Positions 1 through 9,129 of a stretch of 64,000 bases of DNA are shown here, one piece after another. How positions within the stretch are numbered: position 1 is the stretch's first letter; the number at the start of each line of letters is the position of its first letter. The notes beneath the pieces were generated by a model. It searched no databases. It worked only from the letters and a program-made list of their open reading frames with translations, and was not told the origin of the DNA. Source of the stretch: Pelagibacteraceae bacterium AG-390-D18 (GTDB lineage: Bacteria > Pseudomonadota > Alphaproteobacteria > Pelagibacterales > Pelagibacteraceae); NCBI GenBank assembly GCA_003279715.1, contig QCGY01000001.1:1-64000 (forward strand), read 5' to 3'. The translations under genes and the position numbers were made by a program.

Positions 1-440
1 TAACTAAATCCTCACAAGGTGCAGATCCTGCTTCTGTTGCATATAAAGCTATTGAAGATGCTATTGCAAATAACTTTACTCAAGTTTTAATTGATACCGC
101 TGGAAGATTACAAAATAAAAAAAACTTAATGGAGGAGTATAAAAAAATTGCAAATGTAACAAAAAAAATAGACCCTGAAGCACCACATGATGTAATTTTA
201 GTTTTAGATGCTACTTCAGGTCAAAACGTAATTAATCAAGTTGAGGAATTTAATAAAATTATTCCAATCACTGGGCTAATAATGACAAAATTAGATGGCA
301 CTGCTAAAGGAGGAATTCTTTTAGCTGTCGCTAAAAAATACAAGTTACCAATTATTGCTTTAGGTCTAGGAGAAAAAGAAGATGATCTTCAAATCTTTGA
401 AGCAGAAAAATTTGCAGATGCTTTTACCCAAATTAATTGA
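1..440 (+). CDS. ftsY: Signal recognition particle receptor FtsY, C-terminal part (cut by window start)
   Basis: This is the GTPase (G) domain end of an SRP-type GTPase. The reading frame is open from base 3 and stops at 440, so the N-terminus lies outside the window. Visible motifs are DTAGR (G3), TKLDGTAKGG (G4 plus the SRP-specific GxxKGG) and the closing GLGE..DDLQ.F segment. Together these fit FtsY better than Ffh, because there is no methionine-rich M domain after the G domain. The protein docks ribosome-SRP complexes at the inner membrane for co-translational insertion. Its last 8 bases overlap the convergent gene that follows. Confidence 0.9.
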   Translation, partial: TKSSQGADPASVAYKAIEDAIANNFTQVLIDTAGRLQNKKNLMEEYKKIANVTKKIDPEAPHDVILVLDATSGQNVINQVEEFNKIIPITGLIMTKLDGTAKGGILLAVAKKYKLPIIALGLGEKEDDLQIFEAEKFADAFTQIN

Positions 441-996
441 TTAAAGTGCTTGATATTAAAGGTTTATAGAAGGTACACTTATAATTTTCTTTGAAATTAT
501 CATATCCACAATTTTTAGCTATTGAAGAAATGATAAAATCAAATTTTCCATTTTTTGGATAAATCTCCAATTTTTTATTGCTAATATCAAATTTAAAGTT
601 GGTATTTAAATTTTTAATAGCACTGATCATTACTAATGTTTTATCATCTTTCAAAAGATAATAAGCAAAATCGTCAGGAAAAACTGGAAAGTCATATTCT
701 TTAAGAAAATATTTTGCTCTTTTAGGAAACCACTCATAAGAAATTAATGGAGATGAACTTTTTGTTTTATAATCATATATATAAAGATCCTTGGGGTATT
801 CATTTATATAGTTACTGTTTTCTCCTCTGGCTAATATCGCTTTCTCTCTAGCTTTAAAATAAAGAGCAAAATTTTCATTATGTGAGTTCATCTGATCTAT
901 ATGGAATAAATTATCAACTAATGATTTATTATCTTCTGCTATAACGAGATTTGAAAAAGAAAAAAAAATAATAAAGATAAAAAGTGTTTTTTTCAC
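433..996 (-). CDS. Secreted protein of unknown function
   Basis: 187 residues. The N-terminus is a clear Sec signal peptide (MKK, a hydrophobic run rich in Phe/Ile, then a VIA-E type cleavage site near residue 20). The mature part is polar and contains two late cysteines (NCGYDN and YKCTFY) that could form a disulfide in the periplasm. I recognise no catalytic motif or family. It is convergent with ftsY and overlaps its 3' end by 8 bases. Function unknown. Confidence 0.7.
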   Translation of the reverse strand: MKKTLFIFIIFFSFSNLVIAEDNKSLVDNLFHIDQMNSHNENFALYFKAREKAILARGENSNYINEYPKDLYIYDYKTKSSSPLISYEWFPKRAKYFLKEYDFPVFPDDFAYYLLKDDKTLVMISAIKNLNTNFKFDISNKKLEIYPKNGKFDFIISSIAKNCGYDNFKENYKCTFYKPLISSTLIN

Positions 997-1045
997 ACCT
1001 AAAATTTAATAAAAAATTTTGTACTATATTTGTTTAGAATGTGGC

Positions 1046-1864
1046 TTAATTTAAACTATTAATAAATGTTTTTAATGCAAATAAAAGTTTTTCATCATAT
1101 TCCATCATATGATCGTCAAATTTTGTAAAATGAGAATATTTTGGTTGATTAGCAATTTCATAAATTTTTTTACCCATCCGAAAAGGCACGATTTGATCAA
1201 CTTCACCATGCATAACTAAAACAGGTGTATTAATATTCTTAATTTTGTTTTGATTATCATATTTATCTTTTAATAAAAGAGACACAGGGATATAGGGATA
1301 AAAGTTTTTTGCAGCATCTATCATTGATGTAAAAGGTGTCTCGAGTACCAAACCAGCATAATTGTTACTTTGTGCTATTTCAGTTGCAACACCAGTTCCA
1401 AGTGATTCTCCATAAATTACAATATCGCTTTCAGTTAAACCTAAGTTCTTTAACCATTCAATTGCACTATTTCCATCTATATAAAGCCCTTTTTCAGAAG
1501 GCTTACCATTGTTACCACTAAAACCTCTCCATGCAATAATTAAAAAATTAACATCTATATCTTTAAAATGGTTTAATTTATGAATTCTATTTTCTAGTGT
1601 TCCTGCATTACCGTGAAAATAAATAATTGTTTTAAATTTTTTTAAATCTTTTTTATGAAACCAACCTAATAAATTTATATCATCAAAAGTTTTAATTTTA
1701 ACTTTTTCAATTTCTACCTCTAACTTGTCACCAAAATAATTATTTTCGTCAGGAAGGTACATTAAGTTTCGCTGGAATATAAACAATACAATAAGTACTG
1801 ACATATAAATTAATAATATTCCGATAATGACTTCCAAAAGAAAATTCCTACGTTTTAATTTCAT
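1046..1864 (-). CDS. Membrane-anchored alpha/beta hydrolase (Bem46/YfhR-like)
   Basis: 272 residues with one N-terminal membrane anchor (about residues 10-30) followed by an alpha/beta hydrolase fold. Visible elements are the oxyanion segment FHGNAG (about 83-88), the nucleophile elbow GESLG with Ser154, the acid in MHGEVDQIVP and the catalytic His in DDHMMEY. This order matches the Bem46/YfhR serine hydrolase group, probably facing the periplasm, with an unknown ester or peptide substrate. Its start overlaps the end of the upstream MFS gene by 17 bases, so the two are probably co-transcribed. Confidence 0.85.
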   Translation of the reverse strand: MKLKRRNFLLEVIIGILLIYMSVLIVLFIFQRNLMYLPDENNYFGDKLEVEIEKVKIKTFDDINLLGWFHKKDLKKFKTIIYFHGNAGTLENRIHKLNHFKDIDVNFLIIAWRGFSGNNGKPSEKGLYIDGNSAIEWLKNLGLTESDIVIYGESLGTGVATEIAQSNNYAGLVLETPFTSMIDAAKNFYPYIPVSLLLKDKYDNQNKIKNINTPVLVMHGEVDQIVPFRMGKKIYEIANQPKYSHFTKFDDHMMEYDEKLLFALKTFINSLN

Positions 1865-3083
1865 AATTTTTTTTATTTATAATTAAAAAAAATATATATG
1901 AAATAAGACTTAAAATTAAGAAAACAGAAAAAGCTGATTTAAAACCCAATATTTCAGAATATCCAAAATTTTTTACCACATCAATTACCAGTCCCATCAA
2001 CCACTGCATTATAAAAGTTCCTAAAAATATTAATAAATTAAATGAAGTGAGAGCCTTGCCAGCTAAATAGCTTGGAAATGATAGGCCAACAGCTGGTTGG
2101 GTAACCGACAAAAAAATTGAGCTTAAAATAAATAATGTAATATAAAATGCTCCTGCTTTTGATCCCAAGATAATAATACTTAGCATTACTAAAAAACTTA
2201 TAGGCAAACCAAGTTTTAATATTTTTAATGCACTAAAACCTGAATTAGTAATTCTGGGTAAAAAATAACCCCATAAAAAAAATGAAACAAGCATGGTAAT
2301 ATTAATCCAAAATAATCCTGTGGCGCTTTCAAGTGGAGTATAACCAGCAACTCTTGTCATCCAAGGTCCTGCCCATAAAGTTTGAATTGCCATCAACCCT
2401 CCATAGTTAAATAAGCCCATTGGAATTACGCTTATAAAAAATCTATCTTTCCAAACATCGGCTAAAGATCCTGATTTTAGTGAATTTTCCCCAGTTTTGA
2501 TTTGATGATCCCATTTTGGAATGAAAGCGAGCATTAAAAATATACTGATTAAAATTAGAATTGAAATTCCAGCAAATATCCATCTCCAACCGAAACTTGG
2601 TAATAAAAGTTGAACGGGCAATGTTGAAGATAAAAATCCTAATGAAGCTATCATTAACATCCAAGAATTGGCTCTCTGTTGTTGATTTTCAGCAAACCAA
2701 ATTCTATATCCTGTTAAAGGTGCCATTAAACATGCGCTAACTCCAACCCCAATTAAAATTCTTGAAATTAATAATCCTGAGAAACTTTGAGCAAGAGCAA
2801 ATGAAGTTGTACCGATTAATGCAATTAATAAAAATGATGAAACAATTTTCTTAGGTCCAAACTTATCTAATAAATATCCAAGTGGAATTTGCATACAAGC
2901 AAAACCAAGAAAATACCCTCCTGCCAAAAGTCCAAGATCAGCAGCAAGTAATTCAAATTCTAATGTTAAAACTGGAGAAAGTGTTGCGGTAATCGCTCTT
3001 AACAAACATGATAAAAAATATCCAAAAGCAAATACAAAAAAAACAGTTATCGCCTGTCTTTTAGGAAGAATATAATTTTCCAT
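1848..3083 (-). CDS. MFS transporter
   Basis: 411 residues of mostly hydrophobic sequence with about 12 predicted membrane segments, the usual size for the major facilitator superfamily. The segment GYLLDKFGPKK after the second helix is the MFS loop 2-3 signature (G-x3-D-R/K-x-G-R/K). The substrate cannot be read from sequence. It begins 3 bases after the TRAP large permease gene and overlaps the downstream hydrolase, so it looks like a distal member of the TRAP operon and might act in uptake or efflux related to it. Confidence 0.85.
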   Translation of the reverse strand: MENYILPKRQAITVFFVFAFGYFLSCLLRAITATLSPVLTLEFELLAADLGLLAGGYFLGFACMQIPLGYLLDKFGPKKIVSSFLLIALIGTTSFALAQSFSGLLISRILIGVGVSACLMAPLTGYRIWFAENQQQRANSWMLMIASLGFLSSTLPVQLLLPSFGWRWIFAGISILILISIFLMLAFIPKWDHQIKTGENSLKSGSLADVWKDRFFISVIPMGLFNYGGLMAIQTLWAGPWMTRVAGYTPLESATGLFWINITMLVSFFLWGYFLPRITNSGFSALKILKLGLPISFLVMLSIIILGSKAGAFYITLFILSSIFLSVTQPAVGLSFPSYLAGKALTSFNLLIFLGTFIMQWLMGLVIDVVKNFGYSEILGFKSAFSVFLILSLISYIFFLIINKKNYEIKT

Positions 3084-3086
3084 TAA

Positions 3087-5738
3087 TTAAAAATTTAAAG
3101 ATATATCTCTATGAACTGAGTTACATCTTGCAACAAACTTAGCTTGTTCTTTTGTTAATCTTGACTGAAGTCTTAATCCAATATTATTTTTAATTACTTC
3201 ATTATATTTCAATACCTCGGGTAATAAATTTTTATTAGCGTCTCCTCTCCAAGAAACTTCTTGATCGAATAGAGTAAATGTTTCTGAGCTAGCAAGTAAC
3301 AGCTTTTGTTCATCAACTTCATCGTTATCTATAACAGACACTAAATCATCTAATTTATTTCCAAATTCATCTATGCCTGAAATTTCACTTAATTTTTCGA
3401 AAAGATTATCAATTATTAGAATTGAATTTTCATAGTCTTTATTATTTATAGAATATTTTAATTCTTTAATTTCAGGTGAAAGATTTTTTAACTTTTCATG
3501 ATCGTTTATAAACATTACTATTTGATCTAAGCTATCATATGCCTCATCAACATTTTTTCTATAACGTTTTGTTCTGGTATTTTTTGCCTTGTGAAGTATT
3601 TCAAATTCTTTGTTTCGAGATTTCCAAGTTTCAGGTATTTGATTTTTTATTTCAATAATTTCTAATTTATAATTTTCTATCTTAAGTTTTAATTTATTTT
3701 TACTTGATGTATCATCTTTATCTAGATTTCTAATTTCTGATTTTAACTTTTTAATTTTATTATCAATTTTTCTTATTTTTTTCTGTTTTTTTCTAACAGT
3801 GAAATGAAGATCTCTATAATCTTCTGCAAATAAGTTATATTCATCCTCAGTTTTTTGAAGTTTTTTAACTATTGCAAAAGTTCCAAGAGCATTATCAAAA
3901 TGTTCTTCAAATATATCTAATTTATCATTTGGAAGATTAGAAGGTGTTAGTTTTTGAAAATTAATTATTGCAGATCTAATTGTATCCTCTTCATTATTAT
4001 AAATAGGAAATTTATATTCCTGTAAACAATATTGAAGCTTAGGATTCATTGGTGGCGGTGCAACATTTGATGTTAAATATGTTCTTGCAGGTAAGTAATT
4101 AACTAATGAAGGATAAAAACCAACAATTCCAAGACCTATAAGTTGAAGAATTATGAAAGGAACAACTCCTTTCCATATATTTAAAGTAGTAACTAATTTT
4201 GAAGCAACTCCTTTTAAGTAAAATAATGCAAACCCAAAAGGTGGGGTTAAGAATGATGTTTGTAGATTAACTCCAATCATAACTCCTAGCCAAATTGCAC
4301 TTATATTTGCACCTGGTTCAGCTAATAATATTGGGGCAATAATAGGAACAACCACTACCGCAATTTCAATAAAATCAAGAAAGAAACCTAATAAAAAGAT
4401 TACAGCCATTACAACAATAAACTGTGTCCAGAAACCTCCTGGTAAATCTTGTAAAAAATCTCTTACTAATTCTTCTCCTCCAAAAGCTCTGAAACCAGAA
4501 GTTAGCATTGCGGCTCCTAAAAGAATTATAAATACCATCGAAGTAGTAACACATGTTTCTGTAACAACTTCTTTTAGGACATTCTCAATTTTATAAGATC
4601 TCCAAAAACTCCATATAATTCCAATTAAAAACGTAAATGTAAAAAAACCTGTAATCAATATTGCTGTTAAATCTCTCGTATCTACAGCCTTAATATTTAA
4701 GTTATAATTCTTTGCGAAAAAAAATATAGGAATAACAGATAAAACTGAGATTATAATTGGGTAATATGCATCTTTCCTACCTTTATGAAGACGGTAACCC
4801 GCCATCATAGTTGCTCCAATTGCTCCAATGGATCCAGCTTGATTTACTGTTGCTATACCCATTAATATAGATCCAAGCACAGCAAATATTAAAGCAAGAG
4901 GTGGAATTATTACTCCAATAACTTTTATCCAAAATTTAAAATTAAATTTTCCTTTAAAATTTACTGGTGGTGCTGCTTTCGGGTTTATTCTTGCAAAAAC
5001 AAAAACATATAACATATATAATCCAACCAAAACTAACCCTGGCAATAATGCTCCTAAGAACATATCTCCAGCACTTGTAGATCCAACTCTAAACTCTCCA
5101 GGCATATTAAACTCACCAGTAAGAATTTTATAGTCTGTTTGACGAATTGTATTAGCCACATCTGCTGCACTAGCTAATTGATCTGCAATAATAATTAAAA
5201 CAATTGATGGAGGTATTATTTGACCTAAAGTTCCTGATGAACAAACAATCCCACTTGCAAGACTTTTGTCGTATTTATTATTTAACATAGTTGGAAGTGA
5301 AATTAACCCCATTGCAATAACTGTTGCCCCAACTATACCTGTGGTTGCTGCAAGCAAAGCTCCTACAAAAATAACAGAAATACCTAATCCTCCTGGAATT
5401 GGACCAAATAATTGACCCATAGTAACTAATAGATCTTCGGCAATCTTGGATTTTTGTAACATAATCCCCATAAAAATAAATAATGGGATAGCAATTAAAG
5501 TATCTGTTTCTACATCCCAATAATTACTCCTGAAATTTGTAATCCCAGCGGTTAGCCATTCTTTTGGTCCATCAGTCGCAAAATAAGCGCTTACATCTCC
5601 TTCAAAAAGATATCCAAAAAAAGCTGCAAGACCTATTGAAACAATTGCTGAACCAGGTAAAGCAAAAGCTACGGGGAAACCTGAGGCTAATGCTCCAATC
5701 ATGATAATTACAAGTAAACCTAAAAATAAGTGTTCCAT
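3087..5738 (-). CDS. dctM: TRAP transporter large permease (DctM) with long coiled-coil C-terminal tail
   Basis: 883 residues; DctM proteins are usually around 430. Residues 1 to about 550 are the membrane part, with typical DctM segments (PLFIFMG, GIVGATV.AMG, SGTLGQIIPPS, and SFLTPPFGFALFYLKG near 495-510). Residues about 230-420 contain extra membrane segments, as in the enlarged permeases that partner TakP-like proteins. From about 550 on the sequence is soluble, Lys/Glu rich and heptad-like (about 620-720), with no family I recognise. It forms the Na+-coupled import channel with DctQ and the periplasmic binding protein. It lies 3 bases downstream of the dctQ gene. Confidence 0.9.
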   Translation of the reverse strand: MEHLFLGLLVIIMIGALASGFPVAFALPGSAIVSIGLAAFFGYLFEGDVSAYFATDGPKEWLTAGITNFRSNYWDVETDTLIAIPLFIFMGIMLQKSKIAEDLLVTMGQLFGPIPGGLGISVIFVGALLAATTGIVGATVIAMGLISLPTMLNNKYDKSLASGIVCSSGTLGQIIPPSIVLIIIADQLASAADVANTIRQTDYKILTGEFNMPGEFRVGSTSAGDMFLGALLPGLVLVGLYMLYVFVFARINPKAAPPVNFKGKFNFKFWIKVIGVIIPPLALIFAVLGSILMGIATVNQAGSIGAIGATMMAGYRLHKGRKDAYYPIIISVLSVIPIFFFAKNYNLNIKAVDTRDLTAILITGFFTFTFLIGIIWSFWRSYKIENVLKEVVTETCVTTSMVFIILLGAAMLTSGFRAFGGEELVRDFLQDLPGGFWTQFIVVMAVIFLLGFFLDFIEIAVVVVPIIAPILLAEPGANISAIWLGVMIGVNLQTSFLTPPFGFALFYLKGVASKLVTTLNIWKGVVPFIILQLIGLGIVGFYPSLVNYLPARTYLTSNVAPPPMNPKLQYCLQEYKFPIYNNEEDTIRSAIINFQKLTPSNLPNDKLDIFEEHFDNALGTFAIVKKLQKTEDEYNLFAEDYRDLHFTVRKKQKKIRKIDNKIKKLKSEIRNLDKDDTSSKNKLKLKIENYKLEIIEIKNQIPETWKSRNKEFEILHKAKNTRTKRYRKNVDEAYDSLDQIVMFINDHEKLKNLSPEIKELKYSINNKDYENSILIIDNLFEKLSEISGIDEFGNKLDDLVSVIDNDEVDEQKLLLASSETFTLFDQEVSWRGDANKNLLPEVLKYNEVIKNNIGLRLQSRLTKEQAKFVARCNSVHRDISLNF

Positions 5739-5741
5739 AAT

Positions 5742-6725
5742 TTAATTTTTCAAAAGTTTATCGCTACTACTCATAAAATAACTAGTAAATTGAATTAACA
5801 TTGAGACTGCAAAAACAGCCAGATATATTGCCATCAAATAAAGTAAATACAATCCGTTAGAACCTTGTTGGGTAATTTCGAAAGAAATAACTGGGCCATT
5901 AATGATACTCGCCTTTCCACCCATTCCTAAAAATAAAACTATTAAACATAACGGAATACCTAAAATCAATGATCCTATTGAATTAGTCCAAGCTTTTTTA
6001 CGTTCACTAAAACCTGTATATAAAACATCAACCCTAACATGTCCTTCGTGGATTAACGCGTAAGCACTTGCGAAAAGATAAAGTGCTGAATACCAGAAAC
6101 GAACTAAATCTCCTTGAAAAGCTTGTTCATATTCAAATATAAATCTGGATAAAACTATAAAAAACTCACTTCCTACAACAAGCACGGCCAACCAAATAAA
6201 ACCTACAGATTTAGTAAAATATCCAACTATAAATGAAATTAAAATTAATGGAAAATGAACAAATGTAATCCTAAAAGCAGGAACTACTAATTTAATTTTT
6301 AAGTATTCCCCAAACAATGGTTCAACTAATTTTTCAACAACTAAAAATGAGATTAATAAATCTGCAAGCCCAACTATTAACACCGCCCAAAAAGATGAAC
6401 GAATTATATAGGCAGTGAATTTATCTAAAATTTTTGAATCTGCTGTTAATGTTTGTTTAATTGATCTTTTTACATAAAAAATTGCCAGCAATATTGAAAT
6501 CAAATAAAAAAATAATTGTAAAAAGGCAAAATTTAAAACTGCGTCTGATAATGGTTTACTTAATTTTTTAAATCCAAACAAACCATAATGGGAAAATAAA
6601 TTTTTAACTCCTGGCCAATCAAACCAAACAGTTAAAACATTGTTAAATAAAAAAACAAAGGTAGTTGCCAATATTGAATAACTAAATATTCTAATAAGTA
6701 TTGGTAAATTACTCTTTGCAAACAT
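5742..6725 (-). CDS. dctQ: TRAP transporter small permease (DctQ), enlarged
   Basis: 327 residues and strongly hydrophobic, larger than the usual 160-200 residue DctQ. The C-terminal part (about residues 190-320) has the DctQ pattern, including HEGHVRVDVLYTGFSERKKAW, which resembles the common (G)HIRVDVL...S.R.R.W stretch. The N-terminal half adds about four membrane segments of unclear role. It sits between the binding-protein gene and dctM, and is the scaffold partner of DctM in the inner membrane. It is separated from the binding-protein gene by a hairpin at 6750-6775. Confidence 0.85.
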   Translation of the reverse strand: MFAKSNLPILIRIFSYSILATTFVFLFNNVLTVWFDWPGVKNLFSHYGLFGFKKLSKPLSDAVLNFAFLQLFFYLISILLAIFYVKRSIKQTLTADSKILDKFTAYIIRSSFWAVLIVGLADLLISFLVVEKLVEPLFGEYLKIKLVVPAFRITFVHFPLILISFIVGYFTKSVGFIWLAVLVVGSEFFIVLSRFIFEYEQAFQGDLVRFWYSALYLFASAYALIHEGHVRVDVLYTGFSERKKAWTNSIGSLILGIPLCLIVLFLGMGGKASIINGPVISFEITQQGSNGLYLLYLMAIYLAVFAVSMLIQFTSYFMSSSDKLLKN

Positions 6726-6749
6726 AACTTAAAAATCTGTGAACTTATT

Positions 6750-6775
6750 AAAAAGGGCCCTAAAAGGGCCCTCTT
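6750..6775 (-). terminator. Terminator-like hairpin between TRAP binding protein and permeases
   Basis: On the minus strand the transcript can form a 10-base-pair stem (AAGAGGGCCC with GGGCCCTTTT, one G-U pair) around a 5-base loop, followed by further T residues. It lies after the binding-protein stop codon and before dctQ. Partial termination or mRNA 3'-end protection here would give much more binding protein than permease, which is the usual stoichiometry of such systems. Confidence 0.75.
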
Positions 6776-6801
6776 ATTAATTTTTACTTAAACTTTAAGT
6801 A

Positions 6802-7932
6802 CTATAGTCCTAAAGCTCTGTTTCTTTGAGCAATGTACGGTGAGTCTGACAAGTTAGTCCAAGCACCAATCTCTTTTCTAGCTTTCACAAACGCTTTGTG
6901 TACTCTAGCAGCAAGATCACTATGTTGTTGTACTTCATCGTAAACCTCAGCAGCACCTTTCGCAAAAGCATCGTAAACTTTGTCATTAAACTTCTCAAGT
7001 TTAACTCCGTTTTCATTTACTAGACGTGCTAAAGCTGCACCGTTTTTAGCATTATACTCAGCCATTGTAATTTCATCTGCCCATGCACAAGCAGTTTTAA
7101 TTATTGTTTGGTCTGATTTTGTTAGGCTTGTAAACCATGATTTGTTAACACCACATGCTAACATTGAACCAGGTTCATGCATACCAGGATAGTAATAATA
7201 CTTAGCAGCTTCATGGAATTTCATAGCTTCATCATTCCATGGACCTACCCATTCTGTTGCATCAATTGCACCTGAAACAAGGTTTTCATAAATTTGTCCA
7301 CCAGGTAGTGAAATTGGAGAACCACCAAGTTTTCCTAGTACTTGTCCTCCTAATCCCGGCATACGCATTTTCAAACCTTTAAGGTCGTTAGCTGATCTAA
7401 TTTTTTTATTAAACCAACCACCCATTTGAACTCCAGTATTACCTGCTATGAAACTTTGAGTACCGAAATCATCAGTTAATTCATCCCAAAGTTCTTGTCC
7501 ACCTCCATGATGGATCCAAGCATTGATTTCTGAGTAAGTGAAACCAAATGGACATGCAGTAAAATATCCAAATGCTGGGTGTTTTTTAACCCAGTAGTAG
7601 TCTGCACCATGATACATTTGTGAGTTACCAGAAGCAACTTCATCAAATGAGTCAAATGCTTTAACTCTTTCATTTGCAGCATAATAAGTAACTTGTATTC
7701 TTCCGTCACTCATATCTGATAGTCTTTGTGCAAGTCTTTGCGCGCCAGTACCTAGCCCTGGAAAATCTCTTGGCCAAGTAGCTACCATTGCCGCTTCAAC
7801 TCTTTCTTTGGCAACAGCTGGAGCAGATAAAGATGTTGCAGCTACAGCAGCAACACCAGTTGTAGCAGCAGCTTTAAAGAACTTACGTCTTGAAGGTGAC
7901 TTCCCCTTCAATGATTTTTTTTCTTTAATCAT
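6802..7932 (-). CDS. takP: TRAP periplasmic substrate-binding protein (TakP/DctP family)
   Basis: 376 residues. The N-terminus has a twin-arginine signal (SRRKFFKAA, about residues 14-22) and an Ala-rich hydrophobic stretch ending near APAVAKE. The mature part matches the TakP subgroup: TWPRDFPGLGTGAQRLA, the segment LKGLKMRMPGLGGQVL with the conserved TRAP Arg, and GAIDATEWVGPWND. TakP of Rhodobacter binds 2-oxo acids, so a keto- or hydroxy-acid substrate is likely but not proven. A GAGGAG ribosome binding site precedes the ATG. It heads the TRAP operon. Confidence 0.88.
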   Translation of the reverse strand: MIKEKKSLKGKSPSRRKFFKAAATTGVAAVAATSLSAPAVAKERVEAAMVATWPRDFPGLGTGAQRLAQRLSDMSDGRIQVTYYAANERVKAFDSFDEVASGNSQMYHGADYYWVKKHPAFGYFTACPFGFTYSEINAWIHHGGGQELWDELTDDFGTQSFIAGNTGVQMGGWFNKKIRSANDLKGLKMRMPGLGGQVLGKLGGSPISLPGGQIYENLVSGAIDATEWVGPWNDEAMKFHEAAKYYYYPGMHEPGSMLACGVNKSWFTSLTKSDQTIIKTACAWADEITMAEYNAKNGAALARLVNENGVKLEKFNDKVYDAFAKGAAEVYDEVQQHSDLAARVHKAFVKARKEIGAWTNLSDSPYIAQRNRALGL

Positions 7933-7952
7933 TTTCTCTCCTCTTTTAGTAT

Positions 7953-8007
7953 TAGTTAATTAACTATTATAAGTTAATTATAATTGAAGTATGAAGTCCA
8001 TAGTCAA
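7953..8007 (-). promoter_or_regulatory. Putative promoter with palindromic operator for the TRAP operon
   Basis: Reading on the minus strand: a -35-like TTGACT (8007-8002), a long 19-base spacer and a -10-like TATAAT (7982-7977). Just downstream is a perfect 14-base palindrome TAGTTAATTAACTA (7953-7966), between the -10 box and the takP ribosome binding site. The position is right for a repressor operator, but AT-rich palindromes arise easily by chance, and no local regulator gene is present. Confidence 0.4.
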
Positions 8008-8055
8008 AATGACCTGTTATAATATTTAATACAATCTGGGGTAGAACTTTAAGGT

Positions 8056-9129
8056 TTAAATAAGTTTTTCTTCTTCATAAACGCAACATTTTTCTGCTGG
8101 AATATAAAGTTTAACATCGCTTGAAGGGATTTCTGTTTCTCTATTGATTTTAGATTTAATTGTAAGGCTTCCCATTTTTGCAGTTAATAATTTGTAATTT
8201 CCTAGGTCCTCTACCTTTTCAACATCAACATTTAACAGATTTTCACTTTGATTTTTGGCAATCTTTATAAATTCAGACCTAATGCCCAATTTAATCTTTT
8301 TGTCCTTTAAATTAGATAAATTAGTATTTGTTTTTATAATTGTATTGTTAATTTTGACGCTATCATTTGAAGATGCTTCAGTTTCAAATAAATTCATAGC
8401 TGGGGAACCAATAAAATATCCAACAAAAGTAGTGTTCGGTCTTTCAAATAGTTCTTTAGGAGTACCTGCTTGAACAACTTCACCTTCACTCATCACAATA
8501 ATATTGTCTGCAAAAGTCATAGCCTCATTTTGATCATGAGTTACATAAACAAGAGTTGTTTTAAATTCTTCATTTATTTCTTTAAGCTTTCTTCTTAGTC
8601 TAAACTTTAAATCAGGATCTATAACTGTTAGAGGTTCATCCATTAAAACTGCTGCAACATCCTCTCTTACAAGTCCTCTTCCTAAAGATATTAATTGTTT
8701 TTGATCAGCTGTAAGCTTTCTTGCAGGAGAATTTAAAAAAGATTGAAGATTTAGTATATCAGCAACAGATTTTACTCTTTCATCAATTTTATCTTTTAAA
8801 AAATCTCTACACTTTAATGGGAAAGCTAAATTTTCATATACCGTCATTGTGTTATAAATAACAGGAAACTGAAATACCTGAGCTATATTTCTGCTTTCTG
8901 TTTTAAGATCAGTTACATCTTTATCATCAAATAATATATTTCCTGCGGAAGGTCTTACTAAACCAGAAACTATATTTAACATAGTTGTTTTTCCACATCC
9001 TGAAGGTCCTAAGATTGCATATCTTTTTCCGTTTTCCCAAGTCATCGAAAATGGATTTAGTGCATAAATAGGATTTGGATCATTAGGATTATACGAGTGA
9101 GAAATATTATTTAAATCAATTTTAGACAT
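8056..9129 (-). CDS. ABC transporter ATP-binding protein, CUT1 type, degenerate signature motif
   Basis: 357 residues. Walker A is GPSGCGKTT (about 41-49), Walker B is AAVLMDEP, and the H-loop His198 is present (YVTHDQNEAM). The ABC signature is LTADQ (about 139-143) instead of LSGGQ. A C-terminal regulatory (TOBE/MalK-like) domain follows. The pair resembles GlpT of rhizobial glycerol ABC transporters. I chose the ATG at 9129, which overlaps the upstream ATPase gene by 8 bases; an in-frame TTG at 9141 is less likely. It powers import together with the ATPase encoded just upstream. Confidence 0.88.
   Translation of the reverse strand: MSKIDLNNISHSYNPNDPNPIYALNPFSMTWENGKRYAILGPSGCGKTTMLNIVSGLVRPSAGNILFDDKDVTDLKTESRNIAQVFQFPVIYNTMTVYENLAFPLKCRDFLKDKIDERVKSVADILNLQSFLNSPARKLTADQKQLISLGRGLVREDVAAVLMDEPLTVIDPDLKFRLRRKLKEINEEFKTTLVYVTHDQNEAMTFADNIIVMSEGEVVQAGTPKELFERPNTTFVGYFIGSPAMNLFETEASSNDSVKINNTIIKTNTNLSNLKDKKIKLGIRSEFIKIAKNQSENLLNVDVEKVEDLGNYKLLTAKMGSLTIKSKINRETEIPSSDVKLYIPAEKCCVYEEEKLI

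Noticed and set aside
1336-1521. Open reading frame on the plus strand inside the alpha/beta hydrolase gene
   Set aside because: Antisense to a well-supported gene, no ribosome binding site, and no recognisable protein features.
5278-5520. Minus-strand open frame within dctM
   Set aside because: Alternative frame of a clear TRAP permease sequence; composition is Tyr/Cys/Ser rich, typical of shadow frames.
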